64,000 nucleotides of DNA, taken from contig NC_023759.2 in assembly GCF_000499845.2 (NCBI RefSeq), positions 45,974,672 through 46,038,671 of the forward strand. The letters are read 5' to 3'. This DNA is from Phaseolus vulgaris. Lineage: Eukaryota; Streptophyta; Magnoliopsida; Fabales; Fabaceae. The translations under genes were made by a program, and so were the position numbers. The notes beneath the pieces are model-generated. The model was not told the DNA's origin. It worked only from the letters and a program-made list of their open reading frames with translations, and made no database searches. Position 1 is the stretch's first letter, and each line of letters starts with the position of its first letter. This document shows positions 50,880-64,000 of the stretch, piece by piece.

Positions 50880-52559
50880 GGACCTTGTATGAACAAGAAG
50901 CAACGATTTGGTTTTAATGCGTTGAAACTCTGCAAGTGTTGCACCCAACACAGTACAAGGGCATCTCCAAGCCACTCAAATAATAGTGAGATTGAAAGAA
51001 GTTGTGGTGTCTTGTTGGATACTTTTTTGTGACACTGACGGGGCAATCTTTCTAAGACTTGGCCTCTAACATATGGAACCGGTCAATTCTCATTACTCCA
51101 AAGGAGAAGGATTTGCCTCAGATTTGTCATGGTCTTCTAGAGTGATACCATTGCAATAAGGACATGTTTCAACACTCTTCTAGAACAAATTTAAGACAAT
51201 GAAACATAAATGGGAACTATCTTAATAGCCACGTTTGTTTTTCTATTTTAGTACAAAAGATCTTAAACCCTCAAAGCTAGCCTTTGACTCTACTTGCCTC
51301 TAGGTGTCAAAATTCATGGCTCTAGTGAAATCAATTCCATGTATGACTTTTTTTATAAAATTGTTTTATTTTATTCTTAAGTGTTGGAAATTTCATAAAC
51401 TCACTTGTAGACAAATTTTGTTTGTCTTTTCGGTTATGAAGTTTAAAAACTAAGGTATGATTAATTAAGGCAAGCAAGAAGCATTAAGTTATTTGCGACA
51501 TTCTCCAAACTTAGGTTGGTATGAAAATCTGAATAGTTGGGTGCTTGATAAAGAAATTATATTTTGACAATGATTAGAGTTGTATATGTGATGAAGTTAG
51601 ATATAAATATATATAATAAAAAATAAATTTATAATTAAATAATATTAAAATATTAAAATAATAATATTAAGAGTTATAATATAATAGTATAAAAAATATG
51701 AATTATTAATGTATCGTATTTGATAATATATATGAGAAGAGAAACGTGATGGGGTGCATGAAACTTGAGGCAGCCAACTTAGAAAAATATTTGGTCATTT
51801 ACAAAAACAAAACAAAGGTAAAAGAAAGACAGCGTCAGCATGTGATTCACGTCACGGTGAACAATTGAGCTTCACCTACAAACTGTTAAATAAATCATCA
51901 CCGTTGAGTTCTTCCACTTCTCTCAATTAAGTTGCGATATTCCAGTTGTCATGCTTGCATCACACGTGCTACTTTCAGATTTTTACTATTACAAGTAAAA
52001 GAGATATTCAACCTTTTCTAAATCTTTAAAAAAACATCTAAAGAAAAAATTAAATATGTACACCTTTTTATGAAAAACATCTATTATATATCTCTTCTTT
52101 GTTTTTATCTCTTATCTATTATTATATTATATATTCTATATATTTATTATTTTTATTTTTTTCTCCTTTTATGTGTTGTTGAGTATTTTGTAAGAGAAGT
52201 TTCAGATTAAGGAAAATTTTTCCTCCTCTATTGTTTCCTAATATTTTTTTTTTCCATTTTTAAGGGAGAGTATTATTGTTTTAGAAGTATTGTAATTTTC
52301 TTTTATTTTAGTAAAATTATATTATTGTTTATTTTATTCTTTTTTTCATTTTTTATCTTAGTTGTGAGTTACAATGTAGACAAAAAATCTATGTGATTAC
52401 AATTAGTATAATCTTTCTCACCAGAAAAGAATTATTTTTATTCATTGTGAAAATGCATGTCTAGAAAAGTTTTGTGAAAGAGAAGACCTGGTTTTGAAGT
52501 GTGTCCGTTAATGATTGTCTCTCTTTCTAGAGAACTTTCTCGGTGTACTAGTTAATTTT
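50880..52559. other. Intergenic region, no gene seen
   Basis: The first 150 bases may be the leader or promoter of the gene at 50493-50879. The rest is AT-rich. Confidence 0.4.
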
Positions 52560-52599
52560 ATCATCATTAGTTCCAGTAGAAAATATTATTATAGTGAAA

Positions 52600-53045
52600 A
52601 ATGCATAAGTTGAAGAATAATTTGTTGTCATTACAGGTTAAAGATTGAAAAAATTAATGACAACAAATTTTCACTTAATAATGGTAGATGCAGTTTTTTC
52701 TAGCACTGCAGATAAGAATATTGGGAAAGACATTTGGAACACTCTCATCAAATTATAAAAGATAAAAGGTTAAGTTACTTCGCATAAGATTATGCTTGAA
52801 AAGAAAACTCTATGTTCATTAAATGAGTAAATACACATTAGTGTCATATTGCATCAACAATCTAATGAAAATTTTCAACATAGTTGAAAAAGAGCGTTCG
52901 AAGCTTATGGTCACGTCTGCTTTCAAACATGTTACTACAATTGGTAATACAGGTTAACTTGTCTCGTATTGGTTCGTCCCACATTGACCCGCCCTGTCCC
53001 ATATTAGGTCGTCCTGGGAAGGGATGACCCACGGGCTTGCAGACC
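52600..53045. mobile_element. Decayed transposon sequence, probably copia gag plus a GC-rich piece
   Basis: About 52700-52860 on plus has broken stretches such as LCLKRKLY and WNTLI that recall copia gag. At 52960-53045 a GC-rich piece with CCCACATTGACCCGCCC and GACCCACGGGCTTGC resembles internal parts of hAT-like MITEs. Both assignments are weak and no ends were found. Confidence 0.25.
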
Positions 53046-53195
53046 ATCCCACATAAAAAAATTAAATTTTATTAAAAATAAAAAAATATTAATACACTTG
53101 TAATGTATATAGAAAACAAAAGGTAACGAAGACAATTTTGTAATTTTTATTAGGGTGTTTCTTTCCATATCGCATCAAATTTCTTCCTACACTCA

Positions 53196-53453
53196 TCAAA
53201 TTTCACTGTGTTCAAGTTGTTTTGTGTAGCAATGTAAATCTCCACAATCACAAATGGGTGCAAAGAAAGCACTCCAGCTCACACCACCATGATTAGATTT
53301 ACAGTGTTTATGTAGATCGCATCCATTACAACTACAACTACATGATGATGAAGATTGATAAGACATTCTTACACATTGAAGCAAATCCCTAATTGCTCCA
53401 CAAAACAACTTCAAAGAATCACTCAATGCAGGGGACAAAATCCATCCCAACAT
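53196..53453 (-). CDS. Small Cys-rich reading frame, uncertain gene
   Basis: 85 residues from the ATG at 53453 (MLGWILSPALSDSLKLF) to QLEHSEI and TGA. The middle is rich in Ser and Cys (SSSSCSCSCNGCDLHKHC), the C-terminus has CDCGDLHCY. Just upstream the plus strand has ACCCTAAACCCTAAAC (about 53472-53487), a doubled telo-box typical of plant leaders. No recognised family. It could be a real small gene, one exon of a longer one, or chance. Confidence 0.35.
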   Translation of the reverse strand: MLGWILSPALSDSLKLFCGAIRDLLQCVRMSYQSSSSCSCSCNGCDLHKHCKSNHGGVSWSAFFAPICDCGDLHCYTKQLEHSEI

Positions 53454-53499
53454 ACTTAAAAGGGACAAATGTAACCCTAAACCCTAAACATTTGCACTT

Positions 53500-55920
53500 C
53501 CACATCAGAAAATTTAATATACATCATGTGTCTCATGTGTACCTAACAACTGCACAATCCATGTATGCATAAAACTGTCACTCTGTGTGCCATATGATTA
53601 CTAGTTAGTGTTCTTCCTGCCAATCTAACAAAATGGACCAAATTGCATATTTTTTAAAACAATTAGGACGAAATTGACTATTGACCCTTAATGTTGAGAC
53701 CAAAATTTAATTATACCTTTGTTTTACAGTGTTTTAGTGTTTAAGAGAAAAATTAAAAAAATTATTTTTTCTTTTAAGATTTTCTTTATAGTTAACCTTT
53801 ATATTTTCAAGAGAATATATTGATGAAGAGAATTTTTGTTGTTCTTTCTATTTTAATAAGAATACATTATTATTTATTGTTTGTTTTATTTTTTTAGTTG
53901 TGAATTTATTACTTTGTTGTTAATAACATATTTTAGTAAAATATGAGATAAGAAACATGGCATGGTCATTGAATCAAGTTAGAAAAAAAATGGAGCATGG
54001 TTGGTGAGAGGCTACTTGTATTAGAAGAAAAAGAAAGGACAGTTATGATAATGAGAAAGTTTGACTTTTGTTAATGCACTAGGCAGCCAGCATACATCTA
54101 TGAAACCTGCCTCCAATTCTCATTCCCATCACCAAAACTTAATATCTCTCAAACAAGTTTATATCTTCATATCATGCTTAAAATATAATGCATATGCGTA
54201 TGCTTATAATTATAATTAAGAGTAAATTATACTCTCAGTCATGGAGAAGTGCTTAATTAAAACTTTCTTTTTCATATCTTGCTCTAAGAAAATTATTGTT
54301 GTTTGAAAGAAGTTATGTATGAGAATTACTTTCACCACATTACATAGTATTATTAACTTTACTTAAAAGAAAAATAGAAATATTTATAAAGGAATAAAAT
54401 AGGCATTAAGTTAGAACGAATAAAATAGCTAAGTGCCAGTTAATGATTTCTAATTTTCATTGCTATTCATTGATATTTCATATTAAAAAATCAAACATTT
54501 GTCCAAATATTTCATTATATAATTAAAAAAGTATGTATTTTATTAAGTTTATTAAATTAAAATAAAAAAATGATAGTTATTTTTTATTATTTTTTAAAAT
54601 TTTGTTGATAGAAAGAATAATTAGAAAATATAAGGTATCCAATGAAATAGAGTTTCCTCATCTCAAGTAAGCTTAATTATATTTTTGGTTTCATATTTTA
54701 CTACAATTTTAGTACTTTTATTCGTTTATTTTTTTCTCAATATCTTGTTAAAACTATAATTTCGGTCTTGGATTCTTGTGAGATTTTATTATTTTAGTGT
54801 AAATTGAAATTATTTTACACTGAAAGTCTTGTAGATCATGTACAATTTCACTTAAAATATAATTTTATATTTAATCAAAATTATTTTGTTGTGGTACGAC
54901 TGCTACGTGAAAATCTTTCTGACCTAAAGTCGTATAAATGAAGAACGATAATATATGAAAGAAATTACACCCTATCCATGAAAAACCATAAAATAGTGAT
55001 TTTAAAATTTATGGGGGTGCAGGTTCAAAATATGGTGGTGTAGAAGTAAAAGCCTAATAAATGCTACACAACTCATCACATACTTTCTTGGGCTGCATTT
55101 AAACCTATATGGGTGTTTCTTCCTACATCCCATCAAAATTCTTCCTACTCTCCAATCAAATAGGTGAAATAATCAAATATTTCATTTAATTCGCTCTCAT
55201 TCTGAAAAATTATTTTCATAACACATTTTATGTAAACGCACTCTTAAAAATACATAACAAGTCTGACTATATAAATATTCATAAACACTTTTAAAAAATA
55301 AATACATAAATAAACTTTAGCCATAAACTGTAAATAGCACATGCATAAATTAAAAATCAGATACATCATGAGTTTAATTCTGCATCTATTGGCCACCATT
55401 TTAATCTAATAACCAAAGACTACCGTCTACTTTTGTCACTGCCCATTCTCAACGGAAGTAATTGATGTGCCATATATTGCTGTATGCTCCTTGAAATAGC
55501 ATACTTAATTCTCAAATTGTGTTACAAAAAATTAAACAGGTAATTAATCTATCAGTACAACTTATTTTACCTGTCACATGCTACCTTTTATTTGAGAATA
55601 CATCAATGTTGTTCACAGAAGCTAGGGTAAACAAGATTTCCTTACTACATGTACAATTGTACTCAGAAAATATATGTTAAACCTGAAAATCTGGTTAATA
55701 TCTGAGAAAAAAAAATTTGAAGTTATCCTCTCATCCTGGACATGGAATTGGATGAAACTATAAAGGATAATACAATCAAGGGACGTTGAGGGAAAAATCA
55801 ATAAATTAATAATCAATGTGCAATTGAACTTTCATGTTACAGAAAATTACAAATTGTATTAACATCAGATGGGTCATGAATTACAATGTGAATTGTACAA
55901 AAGTCCATTGTTCAGCTTCA
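53500..55920. other. Intergenic region up to the BRN1-like gene
   Basis: No gene seen. The stretch at 55110-55165 (GGGTGTTTCTTCCTACATC) resembles 53155-53205. The bases just below 55921 are presumably the 3' UTR of the BRN1-like gene. Confidence 0.45.
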
Positions 55921-58900
55921 TCAGTAAGGTTTACCCTGTTTGTTATCCCTCTTAAGCTGGACCTTTAACTTCTTACCTCCTAATTGGAATCCATTCATCA
56001 TACTGATGGCAGATTGAGCAGCCTCTGGGGAATCATAACTTACAAACCCTGCAAATTCGAGCTCATCACACACAAGCTCAGCACAAAACCCATCAAATTT
56101 ATTTAATAAATGGAGCATACGCTTACCAAAACATTTGCTAGCACCAGTTGCTTTATCCACAAAAACTTTAGCACTCAAGACTATACCGAATGGTTGAAAA
56201 GCATCAGCAAGCTCTTGATCTCCAAATTCTTGAGGTATGTGATAAATAAATAGGTTGGCACCAGGTGGTCCTAAGTCAGAAATAGAATAATAAGTAGAAA
56301 TACAGTTATCAAAGTAACCTTTCTTTTTGTAAGGAAAGAGTGACAGTAAAACAAATAATTAAATATACATGCATTCAGCATAAACGAACACAATCATTTT
56401 ATACCCAAGCACATATAGGATATAGATAACAACCTTCAACCTGACCCCCAGAATTTTTGCTGCCACCTGAAGATGCAGCAGAGTTGTTATTTCCACTAGC
56501 AGGTGAAACAGAACCAGGAGAAGCATTCATGGGCCTTGGACTAATCATTCCTGTAGGATATGCCATGGGATGTTGTGGACCTGTTACAGCAGGATAAGAA
56601 CCAACATAACTTGCAGGAGCCACATGATAATTTCTAGGGTTCATATTAGGGCCAAGATCAGGCCGTAATGCATTTCCTTGATTCATGTGGGGCATCATAT
56701 TATGGAAACCGTGTTGACTCTGCATCGGTGGCATGCGATAGGGCATGAGCCCATAACCTCCAGGAGCCTATCAAGAGAAAACGGTTATCATCACACATAT
56801 CTCATCAAGTTAGGCATGGGAACTAACAATAATACACAGATGTGATGGTTTCGGATTTGAAGACAATAAATTACAAGAATTAAAGAAATATGCTATAAAA
56901 TAGTCTTGTTAGAACTAACCTGATAACCATATCCATTATATGGAGGAACATAACTCATAGGCAAGGCTCCAAACAATGACGGGTGCTGGGAATCAGTGTG
57001 TGGTGCATTAGAAGCTTGGGACTGTGCTTTCTGAGCTCTTCGAGCTTGCCTTTCCTTTTCAGTATCAGCCCATTTAACAACTAAGGGGACACTTGAACCC
57101 TATGGAAGACAAAAGCAACATCAAACATTGAAATTCCAGTTATCTGAATAGACATACTTGTCAAGTTAGCAATATCAATAATGTTTTGACATGTATGAGT
57201 AGTGTACCTATCAAGCAAACAGAAGCATATGACTATGGCACTATGCAAACAAAATACAAAATAAAGTATCTAGATGAAGCTTAGTATTTGATGGGTAATC
57301 TCACTTGAAGATTAGCTGCCAAGAAAAAATGTGATTTTTCAGTAAATCATAAAATTGGTTCTAAACAAATGAGATGCTAGTTTAACTCCAGCATGCAATA
57401 TATATATTTTATGTTTCGTACGCATTGACATTATATAAGTTGACTGAAATTGTGCATGTTTAACAATCCCCTATCTTGAGATTTATCCAGCTTGGGCACA
57501 TTTTATTGCAATCACATTATGAGCTGAACAAGCCATAGCTGGAGTTCCCCTTTCTAAGCTTGGATCCAGTTTGAGCCTGCTATATAAATAATGAGTCAAG
57601 CTTTAGCCTGAAACATTATCTTATGGAAACCAATGTAGGGAACAAAGGCAGTCTTAGATTTCCAAATCGAGACAACAATAAATTTTTTTGAAGTATTTGT
57701 GCATCTATAATGAAATCTGAGACACATGATTAAATGTTCACGTCCCTCACCAACAGGATTTTGTGGCCAAATGCCGCTTGAAGGTCCAAAATACTGCAAA
57801 CACCATTTACAACTAAATTGTAATTGAGTTTAAAGGCATGCGCTTTTCCATTGTACCACAAAATTGAACCAAAAACATGTAATTGAATCTAAAATAGTCT
57901 GTATGTTTCTATGATTTATCATGCCATCTAGTTGGTATTTCAGCTTTAAAGCCATATCTACTCATACATTCCAACAGCAAAATTAACGTGGTGCCACTAA
58001 ATAGCTAAACAGCTGAACGTTATCAATCAGATAACAATATAATTCCATCCTTTACATAAAATTTAATACTCTCCTTCCCTCAATACAATATACAATAGAT
58101 GAAATTTTCAAACACATTCATCATATTGCTTGAACAACTGCACTACTACCAAAAAATGGCGTTAAAATTTTTGGTGATGGTTTAAATAAATACCAACCTC
58201 CATTTTATGCTTTCCATTGATTGCCTCCAAAGCAGCAAGAGCCTGATCTTTGGTTTCATACTTCAAAAATGCACAACCTACCACAAAATACAACTATAAA
58301 TAACACTTTGCAGTTAAGAAACATCAAATCCCTAAATGAAAGGATGAATTAAGGTATGAAATCAGTACCTTTACTTGTTTGCTGAGAACCTCTTAAAACC
58401 TGTAAATCCTTTATATTTCCATAGTTGGAGAAAAGTGCAGATATTTCGACTTCGGAAACATTCTTTGGAAGCATGCCAATAAAGAGTTTGTGTTCTAGAT
58501 TCAACGAAAGCAGAAAATTACTCATCAAGGGTTGACCTCAATATAACAAACAAATTATGGCACATAAATGATTCTCAGAAATTGATCAACTGAACAAAAT
58601 CTTTAATTTAATAGAGTATTTAATACCTAATCTTTCCAACTCGCCATCTGCATACTTCACTTGTAATGGACTGGATGCCTGAATGGGACACACAAAAACA
58701 GGATGTTATGTTCCATATCATAATGGGAATATTACTAAAGCAATAACTTTCCATTACAATATTGCTATGGATAATCAAAATTTTCAATTGTATTTAGTCT
58801 TTTTCATAATGTATATTTAAATAACAACCAACAAAGACAATTAATCAAGCAAACAGAGGCCTGGATTTTTATATTAAAAGCACATCTGCCAGTAAATAAA

Positions 58901-60838
58901 TCACTAGGTCAGAGAATCCCCAAAATAATAGAAGCATCGCCAAAAGAAAAAGGCCACGATCAAAGTAAATTTTTATTGAAATGACTACAAAAATCTAAAT
59001 TCATAACTAATGTACTTGTTCTCCAAACCACAGTTCTGTCAAACAACTTAGTACAGTATTTCCGCTTTAATTTTAGAATTTTTTTATTTCTTCCATTATT
59101 ACATATTTGCTTTCTATTTGCATAGTCTTCTACAATCTACTTTTTTTCTGGGCAGGTTTCTAACTTCTATGTTCCAATTTAAATGGTTTTCTCCATTCAA
59201 TCTCAATAGGACTCATTATACCAGGTATCCCTGAGGGGATCATGGCCTTCTGAACCAATGTCTACCAACCATTCAATCGACAAGAGGTTCTCAGCCTAGC
59301 CAAGCATGGCAGATTAAGGAAGACAATCAAGATAAACTAATGAAGTGTTTAAAAGGGTAAGTTTAGTAAACATGGATAAAGCCCATAGCATTGTGGCCCG
59401 TCTAAATCTATATATAAGGAGCTAAAATATTGAGATAGAATACCCTGTTCATGTTAACATTTATTACCCTTATTACAAGGACAATATAGTTATTCAAGTG
59501 TCTTTTGCAGAGAACCCATACCATTGAAGAAGAACTGGAAGATACAAAATATTCCGAGAAGCTTAGTACTGTACCCTTTTGGCAGGTACATTATACAGAG
59601 AACAGCAAGAAAGATTGTGTATAAAAGGAAAATCATTTTTCAAACCACGAGTATCCTTCAATTCTCAACCTTAAAGGATGAAAAGAATTACAAAGTCTAA
59701 CTTCTTTGAAAATTAAAGAAAAATTACGTGAAGCATCCACTCACATTACATGAAACGCATCTATTGATTAATTAATTGATTAAAATATGCAACTAGTCAA
59801 ATGTACACTGAAAAGTATAACATATGGATACATCATGTTAGTGAAAAATACTTCATAAAATTTCACTATATATTCATTCCTTTATTCTCATTTCTGTTAT
59901 ACTCCCAGATATTAACAAGGGTCAAAACCTAAGGCCACAATGATATTAAAGCTGACAGATACATTAAGAATACAACAGAAAAAAAGTAAAACAGTATATT
60001 GTATGAGCACAGGATAACTTATCTCAGGCTTATGACGCATACTATAGCAGTGACACTTTTTAAACTAAAAAATGTCAGACCTAAATAATAAATAAATGCT
60101 TGCATTGCAACTAAAATTGATTTCCATGAAAATGGAAACATAAAAATAGAATAGAGCAGGAGAAAAACAGCAGAATGCAAATAACTTATAAGCTGTGAAG
60201 GGCAAGTTGATTAGGTTACCCAAATATAGTATGTACCACCGCGAAAAAATGCTAAAATTAAACACATGTTTTTGCCGAATTAAGACACACTCATTCCTAA
60301 CAAAGACTCGTCAGCGTCAATAACTACTATAGCAGCAGCACTCATTCACATCACAAAAAAGAATCCATCCATCACATTCAACACCACCACATAAGAAAGA
60401 ACAGATAAAATTTATTAATCTAATTAATTAAAAAAGAAAAAAAAAGAGAGAAAAGCAGTTAGCAGCAAGTACCAACCCCGGGTAGCGTCTTCTTATTGTG
60501 ACACGCATTGACGGCCTTATCAGCCTCCTCCCTGGAGGGACAAATGACGAAACAACAACCTGCGAGGGAAACGCAAAAATTAGGGTTGGAAGGAGGCGAG
60601 ACAGGTGGCGAGGAAGAGAGAGAGAGAGAAAGAACAATAATGTCGAAGAATACAAGGTTGGAAAAGTACCTCGGGAAACACGAGTTGCTTTGTCCTTGAT
60701 TATGTTGACCTCGTCGACGAGAGCGAACTCCTTGAACATTGCAAGGAGTTCGGGTTCGGTCATGTGCTTCGGCACTTGCCCTACGAACAGCTTCACGCTC
60801 TCTTCGCTAGATTTACTCTCTTCCTTCCCTTCGGCCAT
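55921..60838 (-). CDS. BRN1: BRN1/CELF-like RNA-binding protein with three RRMs
   Basis: Bruno/CELF-type RNA-binding protein; in Arabidopsis BRN1/BRN2 are reported to repress SOC1 through its 3' UTR and to influence defence. Nine exons (minus): 60838-60670, 60559-60477, 58678-58627, 58494-58369, 58277-58198, 57099-56920, 56767-56434, 56270-56127, 56048-55921; all GT-AG and in phase, 431 residues. RRM1 about 15-95 ([22 protein letters not shown]), RRM2 about 103-182 ([21 protein letters not shown]), a long Met/Pro/Gly/Asn-rich linker ([13 protein letters not shown]), RRM3 about 347-425 ([24 protein letters not shown]), ending [11 protein letters not shown]. Intron 2 is 1.8 kb. The last intron is 78 nt, in frame and without stops. 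Intact; paralogue (BRN1 or BRN2) uncertain. Confidence 0.93.
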
Positions 60839-63800
60839 TACCAATCAATCAATGTCTTTCTCTTTCTCTCACTCTCAGATTTCGATTCACCAAACTAATT
60901 TTGGCTTCCTCACACCCCAATTCCGGACTCAGATGCCAAACTTCCACTTCGATCTTCAATTTCTTCCATAAAATAAACTATAAAACTACGATAATAATAA
61001 TAATAATAATAAAATACAATTTTAATTATTATAACCTTCCACCAACGACATGCTTCTCGCCCTATTTACCCTTTTGCCACTACGTACAGCTGGTACTCCT
61101 ACTACTAGTGGAGTCCTGTCTCCCTGCCTTTCTGTCTTCCATGCACTTCATTTCTCCACTTTTATTTTATACCAAAAATAAAAGGTTATATAAATTCAGA
61201 CAAATAAAAATCATATCAAGTTATTCAGATTATTGAGAGAGAATTTTATTTTACTAGACATTACTATAATATGTAAAATGCATATAGAAAAAGTATTAAC
61301 ATATTTATTAAAATTTTCTGTTTTGTTTTAAATTATTTTACTTGTTTGATTTAACATTTTTTTCCTTTTCTCTGTTTATCTAAGTCTTAATTTTTTTCTT
61401 ATATATATTATGTAATTTATTTTCGTATATAGAATTAAATAAGAATTTATTTTGTATTTTTTTTTCAATTCTTCTCTTTTTTATGCTTAAGTCATGGTTT
61501 CTTTTTCATTTGCAAGTAGGTTTCATCAGAATCTCATTTTTTCCATTGCGATTACATGTACTTTATTTGATGCACCACATCAGACTAGAAATATTTATCT
61601 TCACAGGAAAAGTAAATATTGTTGAGAATGATGAGTAATGAATTTTTTTTTGGTATTTTGAAATTTTATAGCTAAGTTGGTTGAATTATTGAAAGTAAAC
61701 GAACTTAATTTGAATATATTAGTAATAAAAAGTACTGGGGAGTAGGGTGGTAGTGATTGATTAGGGTGAGCAGATGCAACTTGAATGTTTTTTGTTGACT
61801 GTCGTTTGTGTGTGTGAATGTAGTTTGACTTGTGATGTTTGTGACCGGGTCATAGGTTCCAATTTCCTGTTCATCTCCGTGTTTGTTGCGTAAATTTGTA
61901 TCTGCTTTTTAAGTATTACTAGCGATTAAGAACATGTTTAATTTGTTTTAGTTTTGGAAAAAGGTGAAATAAGTGATTATGTCAATTCAATTCAATCTTA
62001 TTCAAATGCATAACCAGGGAATGCACGATGTCGTTTGACTTATTCATTGTTCCGTTTGTTTACACTTGTTTTGTCTTTTTCCCCTTTCAATGTAACCATG
62101 TTAATTTGTTGCTGTTTATTGGCTGGTGAATGCAGCTTTCACTATTCAATTTTAATGTTTTGAAAAAAAGGTAAATTTTTGCTTTAAGTAAAATTATTAT
62201 TTTGAAATGATAAAATAAACTAATAGTAGCACTACTTACCCACATGCAACAAACTGTACATGTTCCAAAATATTAATCTTTAATTACCAAATATTATTTA
62301 CTTTTTTGTACTCAGTTCCTAGCTTGAAACCTCTGAATGATCATGGAAGTTGATATAAATTGAGCCTCATCTTCGGAATTGTATTATTAAACAGAAAGAA
62401 GTGATAGTGTCTGGCACGTTTCCCCTTTCGATGATCACATCAGGTTTCTCTTTTCCAACATAAAATCATATGAAACTATCGAATTTCCAGTTTCAATCAT
62501 AGATGAAAAGCACATGAAGCTAAATCCAACTACAGCCGTAAGAGTGATGGAAGGAACAGTTCACACCACATCACACACGTATGCTGTAAAATTCTATATA
62601 TAGGTGGCCGTCATCACCTTCAAGCCTTCTAAACCTTTGACTCTGCATGAAAAGCAGTTGATATTAAAGAAAATATTTAGTGAGTAAATTTTAGATTTTG
62701 AACCAACTTAAAGTTTGTATTTATTTATATATTATAAAAAAATTATTCGAGGTAAGATTTTTAATATATTTTTTTTAGATTTTGTGAGACTGTATATTAA
62801 TGGTAATCTAATAGTAGTAATAATGATAAACTCTATAAAAAAATAAATTTTAAATATAATTTAACATTGCAAGATGAGTTCGTAATATAAAATTTTCATT
62901 TATTTATATATTATGAAAATCTTTATTTTTAAGTAAATAAAAAGAAATAACTCAAATTATATTAAGATCTTCCATTAATAATATCAAACTTCGATCAATT
63001 GCCATGATGAATTTGCTTACTTCTTCCACAACTCCAAGTATATAAACTAGTGTGTTTAATTTTCTTTACTTTTATAAATAGTTCAATTATAAATATAAAT
63101 ATGTTATGGGTAGTTTGTCATGTCTATTATACGTGAAATTAAATAAAATGGGATAAATTTACATAATATGTAATTGGTATAACAAAGGATTATCATATAT
63201 CTAAATCAAAATATTTATAAAAAGTTTTTTCTATATGTGAATGTATTTTTTAATTTATAGACGTCAAGATTGTCATGTGTTTTAACTTTTTATTTAGTAG
63301 TGTGAAAATCTACTTAATGTGTAACTTTATAAAAGTATTATGTTAATTATTCACAAAATCATGATAATATAGTTGTCTTTCAATAAACTTGTTGACTGCT
63401 TAGTTTATTTGGAGACTTGATTTAAGTAGATCATAATACTCTTTTAATACCTAACATTTTTGGAGTGGAATAATAATAATAATTATTATTGTTAATTTTT
63501 CTAGAAATGGTGATGTGAAACAAAACAAGGGGACGAATATGGGAGCTGTTCGTGAAGGGTAGAAAGGTAAAAGAAAGAAAGAAGGGGCAATATTGTAGTA
63601 ACCGACAAAAACGAGGTTGAAAGATAAGGAAGCCAGACTGTCCCGCCAACACAGCGCAAATGTTTGATGTATCAATGGATACTGTTACTTTCTCTTCACA
63701 ACTCCAATTTTTTATACAATTATATTTAAATTTTTAATACTTTTTTTATTTTAATATTTTAATATTATTTAATTATAAATTTATTTTTTGTTATATATAT

Positions 63801-64000
63801 TTATTTTTAACTTTATCACATCTATTATACAACTTCAAGTTTATCATTTTCAACTTTTCTTTGCTCTTCTTCCATTTCACTCCAATCTACATCTTCCACT
63901 GTCACTGCTCAAGACCACAATCAAGGTTTTATTCAATTTATTCCCCATTTTAATTGTGTTAAATCTCATAACACAAGTTATTTTATGAGAACACTTTATA
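60839..64000. other. BRN1 upstream region and intergenic DNA to the window end
   Basis: 60839-61000 should hold the BRN1 leader and promoter; a (TAA)n-like run lies at about 60990-61012. The rest is AT-rich. The reading frames at 63431-63675 on the minus strand have no recognisable product. An E2F-like GTTGGCGGG on the minus strand near 63650 may belong to a gene outside the window. No gene is seen. Confidence 0.4.

Noticed and set aside
63431..63675. Minus-strand frames near the right edge
   Set aside because: Hydrophobic low-complexity translations (FFLSFTFLPF, NNNNYYYYY) from pyrimidine-rich and TAA-repeat DNA; not protein-like.

Overview
The window is nuclear DNA of a flowering plant, most likely a legume: AT-rich intergenic DNA, GT-AG introns in every larger gene, plant-type proteins, and copies of a TGTTGGAGATC-type repeat that I know from legume genomes. 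The species cannot be fixed from the sequence alone.

Left part (1-23 kb), all genes on the minus strand: ribosomal protein L21 (322-1051, 2 exons), an NPL4-type cofactor of CDC48 (4135-7209, 2 exons) and the cohesin subunit SCC3 (11845-21293, 22 exons as read here). NPL4 next to SCC3 matches, as I recall it, the Arabidopsis neighbours At2g47970/At2g47980, so this pair looks like old microsynteny. The upstream region of RPL21 (1049-3410) has a second copy cut in two: one half lies at 10730-11296 and the other at 22121-22530, with SCC3 exactly between them. The RPL21 copy later received an 832-bp hAT-like and a 412-bp Mutator-like insertion; the 22-kb copy keeps the empty site of both.

Middle part (22.5-33 kb): a patchwork of duplicated blocks and retroelements. 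A gene of unknown function (five phase-compatible exons, 24669-29800, plus strand) carries in one intron a 5'-truncated Ty1/copia element, which is itself split by a 1.1-kb solo LTR. Flanking duplications suggest how the copia element was truncated and how the interrupted exon was regained. A LINE 3' end with an 18-bp target duplication sits in a 1.2-kb block that is also present, without it, at 9 kb.

Right part: a secreted class III peroxidase (33327-34685, minus), about 10 kb without a gene apart from decayed copia gag pieces, a CRIB-RhoGAP that switches off ROP GTPases (44885-47433, plus), a decayed LINE, two small unrecognised minus-strand reading frames (50493-50879 and 53196-53453), and a three-RRM BRN1/CELF-like RNA-binding protein (55921-60838, minus, 9 exons). 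The last intron of that gene is 78 nt, divisible by three and free of stops, so its retention would place 26 residues inside RNP1 of RRM3. From 60839 to the end I see no gene.

The genes have housekeeping, chromosome-cohesion, defence and signalling roles and form no single pathway. The most notable structure is the rearrangement history. I found no clearly new biological system. Exon borders were read by eye from splice sites, reading phase and remembered family proteins.
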